Positions 1 to 5,364 of a stretch of 6,132 nucleotides of DNA are shown here, piece after piece. Numbering within the stretch: position 1 is the stretch's first letter; each line of letters begins with the position of its first letter. The position numbers were made by a program, and so were the translations under genes. The notes under the pieces were generated by a model. The model saw only the letters and a program-made list of their open reading frames with translations, was not told where the DNA came from and made no database searches. The DNA is from Anaerolineae bacterium (GTDB lineage: Bacteria; Chloroflexota; Anaerolineae; Aggregatilineales; Phototrophicaceae). The DNA lies in assembly GCA_014379235.1 (NCBI GenBank), contig JACMMD010000253.1, forward strand, positions 1-6,132, read 5' to 3'.

Positions 1-465
1 GATTTCGACTGGATTATGAACACCAACATGCGTTCGACATGGCTGTGTACCAAAGCCTTTTTCCCACCGATGATTAAGCGCCAATCCGGTTCGGTGATCT
101 TCGTCGGTTCGGTGGCGGGGTTGGCAGGCTTGCCCAATGAGCCGATTTACTGCTCGACTAAGTTCGCGCAGATGGGTTTCGCGCAATCCATCGACTACGA
201 AGCCTACCCCAATAACGTCAAAGTGAGCGTCATCGCTCCCGGTGGTACGAACACCAACTACGGCTTCTATAATGGAACCCGTACTCCCGGCGACCCTGTG
301 CTCGAAGGCTTCCAAGAGTCTGAAGATGTGGCCGACGCGGTGGTTTTCGTAGCCACACAGCCGCCCAAGTCGCGGGTGTTCATGGTGTGGATGCGTCCCA
401 TGAGCGAGTCGCTCGGCGCGGGTTCGGGAATCCACTTCCCCGGCGTTGCCGCAAACGACGCTTAA
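1..465 (+). CDS. Short-chain dehydrogenase/reductase (SDR), 3' part
   Basis: This is the C-terminal 154 residues of an NAD(P)-dependent oxidoreductase of the SDR superfamily; the reading frame is open from base 1, so the Rossmann nucleotide-binding N-terminus lies outside the window. The remaining catalytic tetrad is visible: Asn (codon 25-27) in the helix before WLCTKAFFP, Ser in VGSVAG (109-111), and the YxxxK motif as YCSTK (Tyr 148-150, Lys 160-162). The PGGTNTN segment after the VSVIAP strand matches the position where SDRs close over the cofactor. The substrate cannot be inferred, because the specificity loop and C-terminus are generic. The internal ATG at 16 is not the true start, since it falls just before the catalytic Asn. 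The gene ends with TAA and is followed by two hairpin repeats, so it is probably transcribed separately from the tetR gene downstream. Family call is firm; function is open. Confidence 0.93.
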   Translation, partial: DFDWIMNTNMRSTWLCTKAFFPPMIKRQSGSVIFVGSVAGLAGLPNEPIYCSTKFAQMGFAQSIDYEAYPNNVKVSVIAPGGTNTNYGFYNGTRTPGDPVLEGFQESEDVADAVVFVATQPPKSRVFMVWMRPMSESLGAGSGIHFPGVAANDA

Positions 466-477
466 ACAAAATCAACT

Positions 478-510
478 GTAGGGGCGACACATAAGCAAAG
501 TCGTCGCCCT
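478..510. repeat. TGTAGGGGC-headed palindromic repeat, copy 1
   Basis: The head TGTAGGGGC (478-486 with flanks) opens a stem GGGCGAC (482-488) that pairs with GTCGCCC (503-509) across a 14-base loop. It shares ACTGTAGGGGCG with copy 2 only 60 bases downstream. It lies just past the SDR stop and has no T-tract, so it is better called a dispersed intergenic palindrome than a terminator. Confidence 0.6.
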
Positions 511-540
511 AAAACGTCACATCCACTCAAACAAACCTAC

Positions 541-572
541 TGTAGGGGCGCAACGTGTTGCGCCCAATTTTT
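541..572 (+). terminator. TGTAGGGGC repeat copy 2; terminator-like hairpin
   Basis: After the same TGTAGGGGC head, GGGCGCAAC (546-554) pairs perfectly with GTTGCGCCC (557-565), with the innermost pairs forming a tight loop. The stem is followed two bases later by TTTTT (568-572). A GC-rich stem plus T-tract fits Rho-independent termination of the SDR transcript. It belongs to the same repeat family as 478-510 and 2908-2933, so the terminator role may be incidental. Confidence 0.5.
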
Positions 573-637
573 CTTCTCCGTCAAAAGTAGGAGCCACAAA
601 TCCGCCGAAGGTTCTTGCGCGGCGCTTACATCCATTG

Positions 638-646
638 TGGTAAAAT
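638..646 (+). promoter_or_regulatory. Possible extended -10 promoter of the tetR gene
   Basis: TGGTAAAAT fits the TGnTAnnnT extended -10 pattern in the AT-rich stretch before the repressor gene. No good -35 is visible at the usual spacing. Transcription starting about 653 would place the palindrome at 659-673 just downstream of the start point, where a repressor could block it. Weak evidence by eye. Confidence 0.25.
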
Positions 647-658
647 AAGTTGTATAGT

Positions 659-673
659 ATTACATCGTGTAAT
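659..673. promoter_or_regulatory. Palindrome ATTACA-TCG-TGTAAT, possible operator
   Basis: Six-base arms ATTACA and TGTAAT match perfectly around a 3-base centre, immediately upstream of all candidate starts of the TetR gene. TTACATC also occurs at 626-632, 34 bases upstream. The right half TCGTGTAAT recurs before the pirin gene (2059-2067, and as CCGTGTAAT at 2069-2077). Size and place suit a repressor site; which protein binds is unknown. Confidence 0.4.
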
Positions 674-692
674 CTGAGTGCTATCAACTTTG

Positions 693-1289
693 ATGATGCC
701 AATGAACAACGAATTGCTTTTCACCGAGCAGCGCCCTCGCCGTGCAGACGCGGTTAAAAATCGGGCGCTGCTGCTGGAGACTGCCCATCGCCTGTTCACC
801 GAAAAAGGCGTTGATGCTGTCTCAATGTCAGACATCGCCGAAGCGGCGAATGTCGGCAAAGGCACACTCTACCGCGCATTTCCGAATGGTAAAGTCGAGT
901 TGTGCCACGCGCTGCTCGATAAAGACCAGCGCGATTTGCAAGATCGAGCTTTGCTCTACTTCCGCAACCAGAGCGATGCTCTGCACAGTCTACGCTGGTT
1001 TCTCGCGGAAGTCGTCGAATTTGTCGAGCGTAACAGCGCCTTACTGTGTGTAGGCGCGGTAGATGCCGGCCTCAAATCGCTCGAACATCCCGCTCATCTA
1101 TGGTGGCGGCAAACCATCCGCGCCCTGTTGCAGCGGCTCAATCCTCAAATCGACATCGACTACGCCGCTGACGTGCTGTACGTCATGCTTGATGTGCATG
1201 TGACCTACTTTCAACGCACGGCGTTGGGCTACGATACGCCACGTATCATCGACGGTCTAACCAATACCCTCCACCAATTGATCAAGTAA
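693..1289 (+). CDS. TetR/AcrR-family transcriptional repressor
   Basis: A one-component DNA-binding regulator of about 198 residues, normal for the family. The N-terminal TetR helix-turn-helix spans roughly residues 20-65: an AHRLFTEKG helix, then SMSDIAEAANVGKGTLYRAF with the recognition helix in VGKGTLYRAF. The turn after it reads FPNGKVEL, one residue longer than the common FxxKxxL. The remaining 130 residues are the helical ligand-binding and dimerisation domain, too divergent to name a ligand. The start is uncertain: GTG 678, TTG 690 and ATG 693, 696 and 702 are all in frame and none has a clear Shine-Dalgarno. I took the first ATG; 702 would give 195 residues, also acceptable. The stop codon overlaps an inverted repeat, and a related repeat precedes yceI, so control of yceI and of itself is likely. 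Family is certain; targets are inferred. Confidence 0.93.
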   Translation: MMPMNNELLFTEQRPRRADAVKNRALLLETAHRLFTEKGVDAVSMSDIAEAANVGKGTLYRAFPNGKVELCHALLDKDQRDLQDRALLYFRNQSDALHSLRWFLAEVVEFVERNSALLCVGAVDAGLKSLEHPAHLWWRQTIRALLQRLNPQIDIDYAADVLYVMLDVHVTYFQRTALGYDTPRIIDGLTNTLHQLIK

Positions 1290-1307
1290 ACGGACTCCTG
1301 TCCGTTT
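1288..1307. promoter_or_regulatory. Inverted repeat O1, candidate TetR operator
   Basis: AAACGGAC (1288-1295) and GTCCGTTT (1300-1307) are perfect 8-base arms around a 4-base centre, TCCT. It overlaps the tetR stop codon. There is no T-run beyond the three Ts of the arm, so it is a weak terminator but a good operator-like site. It closely matches O2 at 1362-1381, with its centre 74 bases away. Confidence 0.55.
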
Positions 1308-1361
1308 CTAATCTTCCTCTTATAGTAATTGCTCGCGGACTATGCTATCCTTCATATCAGT

Positions 1362-1389
1362 AAACGGACACTAGTCCGCTTAAGCGGAC
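1362..1389. promoter_or_regulatory. Composite inverted repeat O2 before yceI, candidate operator
   Basis: AAACGGAC (1362-1369), a 4-base centre ACTA and GTCCGCTT (1374-1381) match 7 of 8 arm positions and align with O1. The right arm is shared with a second, perfect palindrome, GTCCGCTTAAGCGGAC (1374-1389), giving three alternating GGAC half-sites. The cluster ends 22 bases before the yceI start, where a bound repressor would obstruct transcription start or elongation. Confidence 0.6.
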
Positions 1390-1393
1390 ATCA

Positions 1394-1403
1394 GAGGGAG
1401 AAG
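1394..1403 (+). promoter_or_regulatory. Ribosome binding site of yceI
   Basis: GAGGGAGAAG lies 8 bases before the ATG at 1412 (its GGAG core about 11 bases) and fixes this start. It is one of two clear Shine-Dalgarno sequences in the window; the other precedes the pirin gene. Confidence 0.7.
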
Positions 1404-1411
1404 CAGTAATT

Positions 1412-1963
1412 ATGGCACAGTTCAATCTAGACCCGGCGCATACCAGCGTCGCATTTTCAGCGCGTCACATGATGGTAACAACCGTGCGCGGCCAATTTCA
1501 GAAGGCCAGCGGCACGCTGGACTTTGACCCGGAAAACCCGACCAACGCTTCAGTAGAGGTGAACATTGACGCCAGCAGCCTTGTCAGCGGTGTGATTGAC
1601 CGCGACAACCACCTGCGCGGCACCGATTTTCTCGATATCGAAACCTATCCGAACATCACCTTCAAAAGCACCCAGATCGAACCGACTGGCAACGACACTG
1701 CCAACATCATCGGCGATCTCACCATTCGCGGCATGACCCGTCCTGTAACGATCAAGGCCGAATACCTCGGCCAGACCAACAGCCCCTTCGGTGACGTGCG
1801 CGCTGGCTTCTCTGGCCGCACCAAGATCAACCGTGAGGACTATGGCTTGACGTGGAACATGGGTCTGGAAGCAGGCGGTGTCCTCGTCGGCAAGGAAATC
1901 ACCATTGACCTTGATGTTGAAGCCGTTAAGGTCGCGGAACCCGTCCCTGCCGCCGCAGTCTAA
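1412..1963 (+). CDS. YceI-family (lipocalin-like) protein, cytosolic type
   Basis: A 183-residue protein of the YceI family, an extended antiparallel beta-barrel that in known members binds polyisoprenoid chains. The family landmarks occur in order: FNLDPAHTSVAFSARHMMV (about 4-22), VRGQF, the IDASS strand (about 53-57), RDNHLRGTDFLDIETYPNITF (about 64-84), GDLTIRGMTRPV (about 101-112), and INREDYGLTWN (about 139-149) near the end. It covers the whole domain and has normal length. There is no signal peptide or lipobox, unlike Escherichia coli YceI, so it should act in the cytosol. A good ribosome binding site supports the start. Upstream lie a TetR gene and CGGAC palindromes; downstream is a pirin, a partner of redox or quinone-type gene sets. 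A role in holding or buffering a hydrophobic isoprenoid or quinone compound is inferred; no catalytic residues are evident. Confidence 0.95.
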   Translation: MAQFNLDPAHTSVAFSARHMMVTTVRGQFQKASGTLDFDPENPTNASVEVNIDASSLVSGVIDRDNHLRGTDFLDIETYPNITFKSTQIEPTGNDTANIIGDLTIRGMTRPVTIKAEYLGQTNSPFGDVRAGFSGRTKINREDYGLTWNMGLEAGGVLVGKEITIDLDVEAVKVAEPVPAAAV

Positions 1964-2020
1964 GAACGAAGGCGCAGTTATCGCGGCGATTGGTTCGCCT
2001 CGAACAACAACTGAGCACAA

Positions 2021-2068
2021 AATTACGAAGGCGTTCATCCAAAATTGGATGAACGCCTTCGTGTAATT
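2021..2068. repeat. Long perfect hairpin between yceI and pirin genes
   Basis: An 18-base arm beginning ACGAAGGCG (2025-2042) pairs perfectly with 2045-2062, leaving AA at the centre. AATT (2021-2024) can pair further with 2065-2068 after a 2-base bulge. No T-tract follows, so it is an atypical terminator; it could be an mRNA-stabilising stem or a small palindromic element. ACGAAGGCG also occurs at 1966-1974, just after the yceI stop. Confidence 0.75.
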
Positions 2069-2077
2069 CCGTGTAAT
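2059..2077 (+). promoter_or_regulatory. Tandem CGTGTAAT motif upstream of the pirin gene
   Basis: CGTGTAAT at 2060-2067 and 2070-2077 repeats with a 10-base period, one helical turn. The first copy overlaps the right arm of the long hairpin and the second runs into the AT-rich TAATATAAA, a possible -10 region for the pirin gene. The same octamer is half of the palindrome before the tetR gene. Confidence 0.4.
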
Positions 2078-2106
2078 ATAAAGGGTGAAATCATCGAGGG
2101 AGTATC

Positions 2107-2883
2107 ATGTTTCAGCCCACCGTCATTGAGCCGAGTTTCATCTCGCCCGCATCATTCCAGCATTTCCCGGCTGCGGCCTTCCCCACTATCCACCCGATTC
2201 ACTGGCTGCATTCGCACTTTGCCGTTGGTGGTTGGAGTCCGATTCAGCGCCTCAGTGGAATGCTCACCGCGCACATGACCAGCATCGCCCCTCACAACGG
2301 CTTTACGTGGCATCCTCATCGCGGTCTCGAAATCTATACGTGGGTGCTGGAAGGCACGATTTACCACGAGGACACTACGGGCGGCAAAGGCGAAATCGTG
2401 GCCGGCGAGTTACAGCGTATGTTCTCCGGCGACTGGATTGAGCATCAAGAGTTGAATCGCACCGACAAAGAAGCGCGTGTGATTCAAATCTGGTTCGCGG
2501 CAGACCGACAGTTTCGCGGCGTTCAGCCGCATTATCAGCAGCTTCGCCGTGACCAACTGCCCGCGCAAACCAGCAGCGGCGCGACCACCTACACCTTGAT
2601 TGGTGATGGTTCGCCAATGGTGCAGCACGTCAATGCGCGCCTGACCGCCACTTTCGTCGAGCCGAACGGCAGCGCCGCCGTTGAACCGCCGCGCAGTAAC
2701 GAAGACCTTTTCATTTATATCACCGACGGCGCGGGCAGCGTCAACCACGCAGGCAATACTACGCTGCTCGGACAATACGACGTGATTCTCGCCCGTCCCG
2801 ACACACAGCCAGCCACCATCAGCACCGCCGCCAACAGCGATCTGCGCTACATGAGCTTCTACCTGCCGACCTTCTTGAATTAG
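2107..2883 (+). CDS. Pirin-family protein (bicupin)
   Basis: A 258-residue pirin. The N-terminal cupin carries the metal-binding set in the expected arrangement: His69 and His71 in HPHRGLE, then His113 and Glu115 in IEHQE, matching the two His, His and Glu that hold iron in human pirin with almost the same spacing. YTWVLEGTIYHEDT is the following cupin strand pair. The C-terminal cupin-like half (about 155-255) is less conserved and keeps no clear metal set, which is usual. Some bacterial pirins oxidise quercetin and others act as redox-sensing partners; neither can be read from sequence. GAGGGAG (2096-2102) sits 4 bases before the ATG. It follows yceI on the same strand after 143 bases that hold a long hairpin, so it may be an operon member with partial termination or may have its own promoter. 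The protein is predicted cytosolic. Confidence 0.95.
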   Translation: MFQPTVIEPSFISPASFQHFPAAAFPTIHPIHWLHSHFAVGGWSPIQRLSGMLTAHMTSIAPHNGFTWHPHRGLEIYTWVLEGTIYHEDTTGGKGEIVAGELQRMFSGDWIEHQELNRTDKEARVIQIWFAADRQFRGVQPHYQQLRRDQLPAQTSSGATTYTLIGDGSPMVQHVNARLTATFVEPNGSAAVEPPRSNEDLFIYITDGAGSVNHAGNTTLLGQYDVILARPDTQPATISTAANSDLRYMSFYLPTFLN

Positions 2884-2907
2884 CAATCTATAGCAATTAT
2901 CCACCTT

Positions 2908-2933
2908 GTAGGGGCAGGTCTGAGACCTGCCCT
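2908..2933. repeat. TGTAGGGGC-headed palindromic repeat, copy 3
   Basis: After the head TGTAGGGGC, GGGCAGGTC (2912-2920) pairs perfectly with GACCTGCCC (2924-2932) around TGA. It is the third member of the family at 478 and 541, with a different stem sequence but the same head. It lies 24 bases past the pirin stop. The T-rich run at 2950-2955 is 18 bases away, too far for a classical terminator. Confidence 0.6.
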
Positions 2934-2958
2934 CTGCATTTCACACAAGTTTTTTCCC

Positions 2959-2993
2959 TGTACCTTTGACCCCTTGTACCTTTGTGATACGCT
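2959..2993 (+). promoter_or_regulatory. Promoter of the metallopeptidase gene, with a direct repeat
   Basis: TTGACC (2966-2971), a 16-base spacer and TACGCT (2988-2993) preceded by TGA form a -35 with an extended -10. The predicted start point is about 3000, which is the A of the ATG. TGTACCTTTG is present twice (2959-2968 and 2975-2984) with a 16-base period, overlapping the -35 and spacer, and could be a regulator site. Confidence 0.4.
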
Positions 2994-2999
2994 TTTGAT

Positions 3000-3596
3000 A
3001 TGCCGCAAAAAATAAAGCTCCCCGAAAATCTATTGATCGCCTCGCCCTTGCCGTCCGGCAAATCGGGCTACACATGGACGTTTGCCAGCCTGCTCGGCCA
3101 CATGCTGCGCTTGGCGCAACAAATGTTCGGAGCGCGTGACCATTCGTACACCATTCTCGGCATCGAGTTCACCGCCAAAGATCACCCGAACTTATGGCAT
3201 CCGCGCAACGGCAAAGACATCATCATTCAGTTGACGCAGCGCTGCCTCGAACAACCGCAGCGCGCTTGCTTCCAGATGTCGCATGAGGTCGTGCATTTGC
3301 TGTCGCCAACAGGCCGCAAACAGACCAACGTTTTAGACGAGGGCTTGGCCAGCTACTTCTCGATTTACTATATGACGCACGTTATCGGCAATCCGAATTG
3401 GCGCTACAACATCGCCAGCTACGACGCGGCTATGACTTTGGTGAAAGTCCTGCTCGAAATCGACCCCGACGCCGTTAAGACCCTGCGCGCCGAACAGCCC
3501 ACAATTCCGCTCATCGGCGAAGAACTGATATTGAAGCACTATCCGCAGGTCACGCAGCCCGTTGCCGCCGCCTTAGCCGCACAGTTCGAGCGATAG
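3000..3596 (+). CDS. Putative small zinc metallopeptidase (HExxH)
   Basis: A 198-residue protein I cannot assign to a named family. Its clear signature is HEVVH at residues 95-99, inside a helix ending MSHEVVHLLSP, followed 14 residues later by LDEGLASYF (Glu114). HExxH supplies two zinc ligands and the catalytic Glu; the Glu in the DEGLA helix is the expected third ligand of gluzincin-type enzymes, though the gap is shorter than usual. No signal peptide or membrane helix is visible, so it should be cytosolic. There is no Shine-Dalgarno before the ATG, and the promoter at 2966-2993 predicts a leaderless mRNA. It is separated from pirin by a repeat and from the next gene by 134 bases, so it is probably monocistronic. 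A degraded copy of its 3' end lies at 5032-5085. Real gene: confident. Protease activity: inferred from the motif only. Confidence 0.85.
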   Translation: MPQKIKLPENLLIASPLPSGKSGYTWTFASLLGHMLRLAQQMFGARDHSYTILGIEFTAKDHPNLWHPRNGKDIIIQLTQRCLEQPQRACFQMSHEVVHLLSPTGRKQTNVLDEGLASYFSIYYMTHVIGNPNWRYNIASYDAAMTLVKVLLEIDPDAVKTLRAEQPTIPLIGEELILKHYPQVTQPVAAALAAQFER

Positions 3597-3730
3597 CTTT
3601 ACTTTTTCACACCACAGCTTCTCGACTGCGCGCGTCTATAACAATCAACCTCTAAATACATCTTTTAGCTACCTCCTTCATCCCCTTTGCAACATAGACT
3701 GAACATAACCAAACATAGAAAGACAAGTAC

Positions 3731-4963
3731 ATGACAATCGCAATCTCAACACCGGAAATGAAGTTGTCGTCACCGTTAGTACAACATAAGCGGAAAGCCT
3801 TGTCCTTTGTCCAACGGGGTCTGCTGCTGCTCGTTATCCTGCTCACAGCGCTGCCTGTCCTCGCGCAAGCTGTGCCCGATCCAACCGCCGTGACCTTGCC
3901 GGCACCCACTGGAGCATACTCAGTCGGCAGAACAATTTTCGAATGGACGGATACGAGTCGTGACGAGATCTACAGCGATGTCGACGGGGAGATGCGAGAG
4001 CTGGTCGTCTGGATCTGGTATCCTGCTGAACCCGCCGCTGATGCACAACCAGCAGCCTATACACCCGGTTTAATGGGTGATTTGCTGGAACAGGGCTTTG
4101 GATTAAACACAGATCATATTCTCGCTGAAGCGTTCGCCGATGAACCAATCGCTGGCACATCTGAACAGTATCCGGTATTGGTCTTCTCCCACGGAAATGG
4201 CAGTCTTCTACCCTTCTACAGTGCGCTCTTAGTAGAACTGGCCAGCCACGGGTACATGGTTGTCGGAATTCAGCACACCTACAACGCACCGATTACGGTG
4301 TTTGCAGATGGGCGGGTGATAACCGCAAATGCGGACGAGGTAAGCAGCGAATCCGTGCAATATTGGTCTGAAGATACCGCTTTCGTGATCGATCAATTAG
4401 AAGCCTTGAACGTCGGCAGCGATCAGTTCGCTGGCAGACTTGATCTTTCACATTTAGGGGTATTCGGTCATTCCTTTGGCGGGGCTGCGGCAGCCGAGTT
4501 TTGTCTCAGCGATAGTCGCTGTGATGCGGGTGTCAATATAGACGGTTCCTATTCAGGTGCGGCAGTGGAGCAGGGTGTAACGCAGCCTTTCATGCAGGTG
4601 TTTTCTGATACCACCTGTGAACAGGTCGTCGCCAGCGGCGGCATCCCCAGTCTGGAAGCGTGTCAACAAATCCTTCAACAAAATCAAACTGGTTGGCAGA
4701 ATATATTTGAAACTGCCGTACCTTCTTATTCGGTGCGGATAGCGGGTAGCAGACACGCGACCTTTTCGGATGGCCCTTTTCTGCAATCTCTGGTTCCGCA
4801 GTTTGCCGACGGCGCAACGATTGACTCCGAGCGCGCATGGCGAATCACCAGCGACTACCTGCTCGGTTTCTTCAATCACTACATCAATAATGAAGATGTG
4901 GTACTGCTCGATGGCCCTTCGTCTGATTATCCTGAAGTGACGTTTGAACGACGCGAGAACTAA
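3731..4963 (+). CDS. Secreted PAF-acetylhydrolase-like alpha/beta hydrolase
   Basis: A 410-residue exported esterase or lipase. Residues 20-47 form a signal peptide: basic HKRK, a hydrophobic core from GLLLLVILL, and likely cleavage after AQA (Ala47). The mature part is an alpha/beta hydrolase: FSHGNG (about 152-157) forms the oxyanion region, GHSFGG holds the nucleophile Ser248, Asp271 lies in NIDG, and His342 in RHATFSD. The GHSFGG box, the 23-residue Ser-Asp spacing and the HxxFxD context fit platelet-activating factor acetylhydrolase and related bacterial short-acyl or polyester hydrolases, so an ester substrate outside the cytoplasm is likely; which one is unknown. Cys258, 264, 296 and 311 could form disulfides. 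The n-region is long; ATG 3758 is an alternative start. Neither start has a strong ribosome site. Sampled GC is about 50%, lower than pirin or the metallopeptidase, and a decayed copy of the latter's 3' end follows it. Confidence 0.92.
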   Translation: MTIAISTPEMKLSSPLVQHKRKALSFVQRGLLLLVILLTALPVLAQAVPDPTAVTLPAPTGAYSVGRTIFEWTDTSRDEIYSDVDGEMRELVVWIWYPAEPAADAQPAAYTPGLMGDLLEQGFGLNTDHILAEAFADEPIAGTSEQYPVLVFSHGNGSLLPFYSALLVELASHGYMVVGIQHTYNAPITVFADGRVITANADEVSSESVQYWSEDTAFVIDQLEALNVGSDQFAGRLDLSHLGVFGHSFGGAAAAEFCLSDSRCDAGVNIDGSYSGAAVEQGVTQPFMQVFSDTTCEQVVASGGIPSLEACQQILQQNQTGWQNIFETAVPSYSVRIAGSRHATFSDGPFLQSLVPQFADGATIDSERAWRITSDYLLGFFNHYINNEDVVLLDGPSSDYPEVTFERREN

Positions 4964-4979
4964 TTTCATGCTGTTCATG

Positions 4980-5004
4980 GCCGACGACGTACCGTGTCGT
5001 CGGC
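4980..5004. terminator. Hairpin after the hydrolase gene
   Basis: GCCGACGAC (4980-4988) pairs perfectly with GTCGTCGGC (4996-5004) around a 7-base loop, 16 bases past the hydrolase stop. There is no T-tract, so it may mark the 3' end of the transcript without being a standard Rho-independent terminator. Confidence 0.45.
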
Positions 5005-5025
5005 TGTGAGACAGCTTCTGGCTCC

Positions 5026-5085
5026 TTCATCAACAACCCCGAAGACTGATCGCCGCCCTCGCCACGCAGTTCGAGCGATAGCTTT
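5026..5085 (+). pseudogene. Remnant of a second copy of the metallopeptidase 3' end
   Basis: The 19 bases from CAGTTCGAGCG through the stop and following CTTT (5067-5085) are identical to 3582-3600, the end of the metallopeptidase gene. The preceding 18 bases also match well (about 13 of 18). Translated, 5046-5081 gives LIAALATQFER and stop, against VAAALAAQFER and stop in the intact gene. Upstream, SFINNPE reads in a frame one base off and runs into TGA at 5047; restoring one base near 5045 would join the two, so a frameshift is likely. No start, HExxH or other part of the gene remains. This is a vestige of a paralogous or duplicated gene, not expressed protein. Confidence 0.6.
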
Positions 5086-5169
5086 TATTCGTCAGAGGCA
5101 GATACATGAGGCGTTTCAATTACAATCACAGGGCCGCCAAATGACTGGGTCAAATTAGTCGTCGTGCCG

Positions 5170-5183
5170 TTTGACAGGTCAAA
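5170..5183. promoter_or_regulatory. Inverted repeat TTTGAC-AG-GTCAAA
   Basis: Perfect 6-base arms around AG, in the AT-rich stretch between the hydrolase and the J-domain gene. GGTCAAAT recurs at 5148-5155 and 5177-5184. It could be an operator, but it is about 150 bases from the likely promoter of the next gene. The rest of 4964-5364 holds the hairpin, the gene remnant and a doubtful minus-strand reading frame. Confidence 0.25.
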
Positions 5184-5318
5184 TAACCATGCTTCTTGAG
5201 CTACAAGCAGATTGTGACAAACGAGGTTGTTCGATTTGTGTATATATGAGGCGCTGGTTATCCAGCCATTGTAGATCACAAATCGTCTTTGAAATTCTAC
5301 ATTTACATAACCTATTTG

Positions 5319-5327
5319 TGTTACAAT
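5319..5327 (+). promoter_or_regulatory. Extended -10 promoter of the J-domain gene
   Basis: TGTTACAAT fits TGnTAnAAT in the most AT-rich 60 bases of the window (about 32% GC at 5281-5340). The -35 region (about 5299-5304, ACATTT) is poor, as is common with extended -10 promoters. It predicts a start near 5334 and a leader of about 30 bases. Confidence 0.4.
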
Positions 5328-5364
5328 CGACCCATCGAAAACATCAAAAACAGGCTGAACTTTC

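Noticed and set aside
478..572. Two TGTAGGGGC units as the start of a CRISPR array
   Set aside because: Only two units with differing stems, no regular spacer and no cas genes; they are dispersed palindromes.
1288..1307. O1 as a Rho-independent terminator of tetR
   Set aside because: No T-tract follows the stem, and a close copy sits before yceI where termination would make no sense; an operator fits better, though a dual role is possible.
1550..2038. Long minus-strand reading frame opposite yceI
   Set aside because: It mirrors a strongly recognised YceI gene on the other strand and shows no domain of its own.
2410..2904. Long minus-strand reading frame opposite the pirin gene
   Set aside because: It is antisense to a pirin with intact metal ligands; openness follows from codon bias.
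3601..3730. A further gene or RNA element between the metallopeptidase and the hydrolase
   Set aside because: Apart from the small antisense frame noted above, I see no stable stem, tRNA-like fold or plus-strand coding signal.
3843..4289. Arg/His-rich minus-strand frame opposite the hydrolase
   Set aside because: Low-complexity basic composition is typical of a frame shadow, and the plus strand has signal peptide and catalytic triad.
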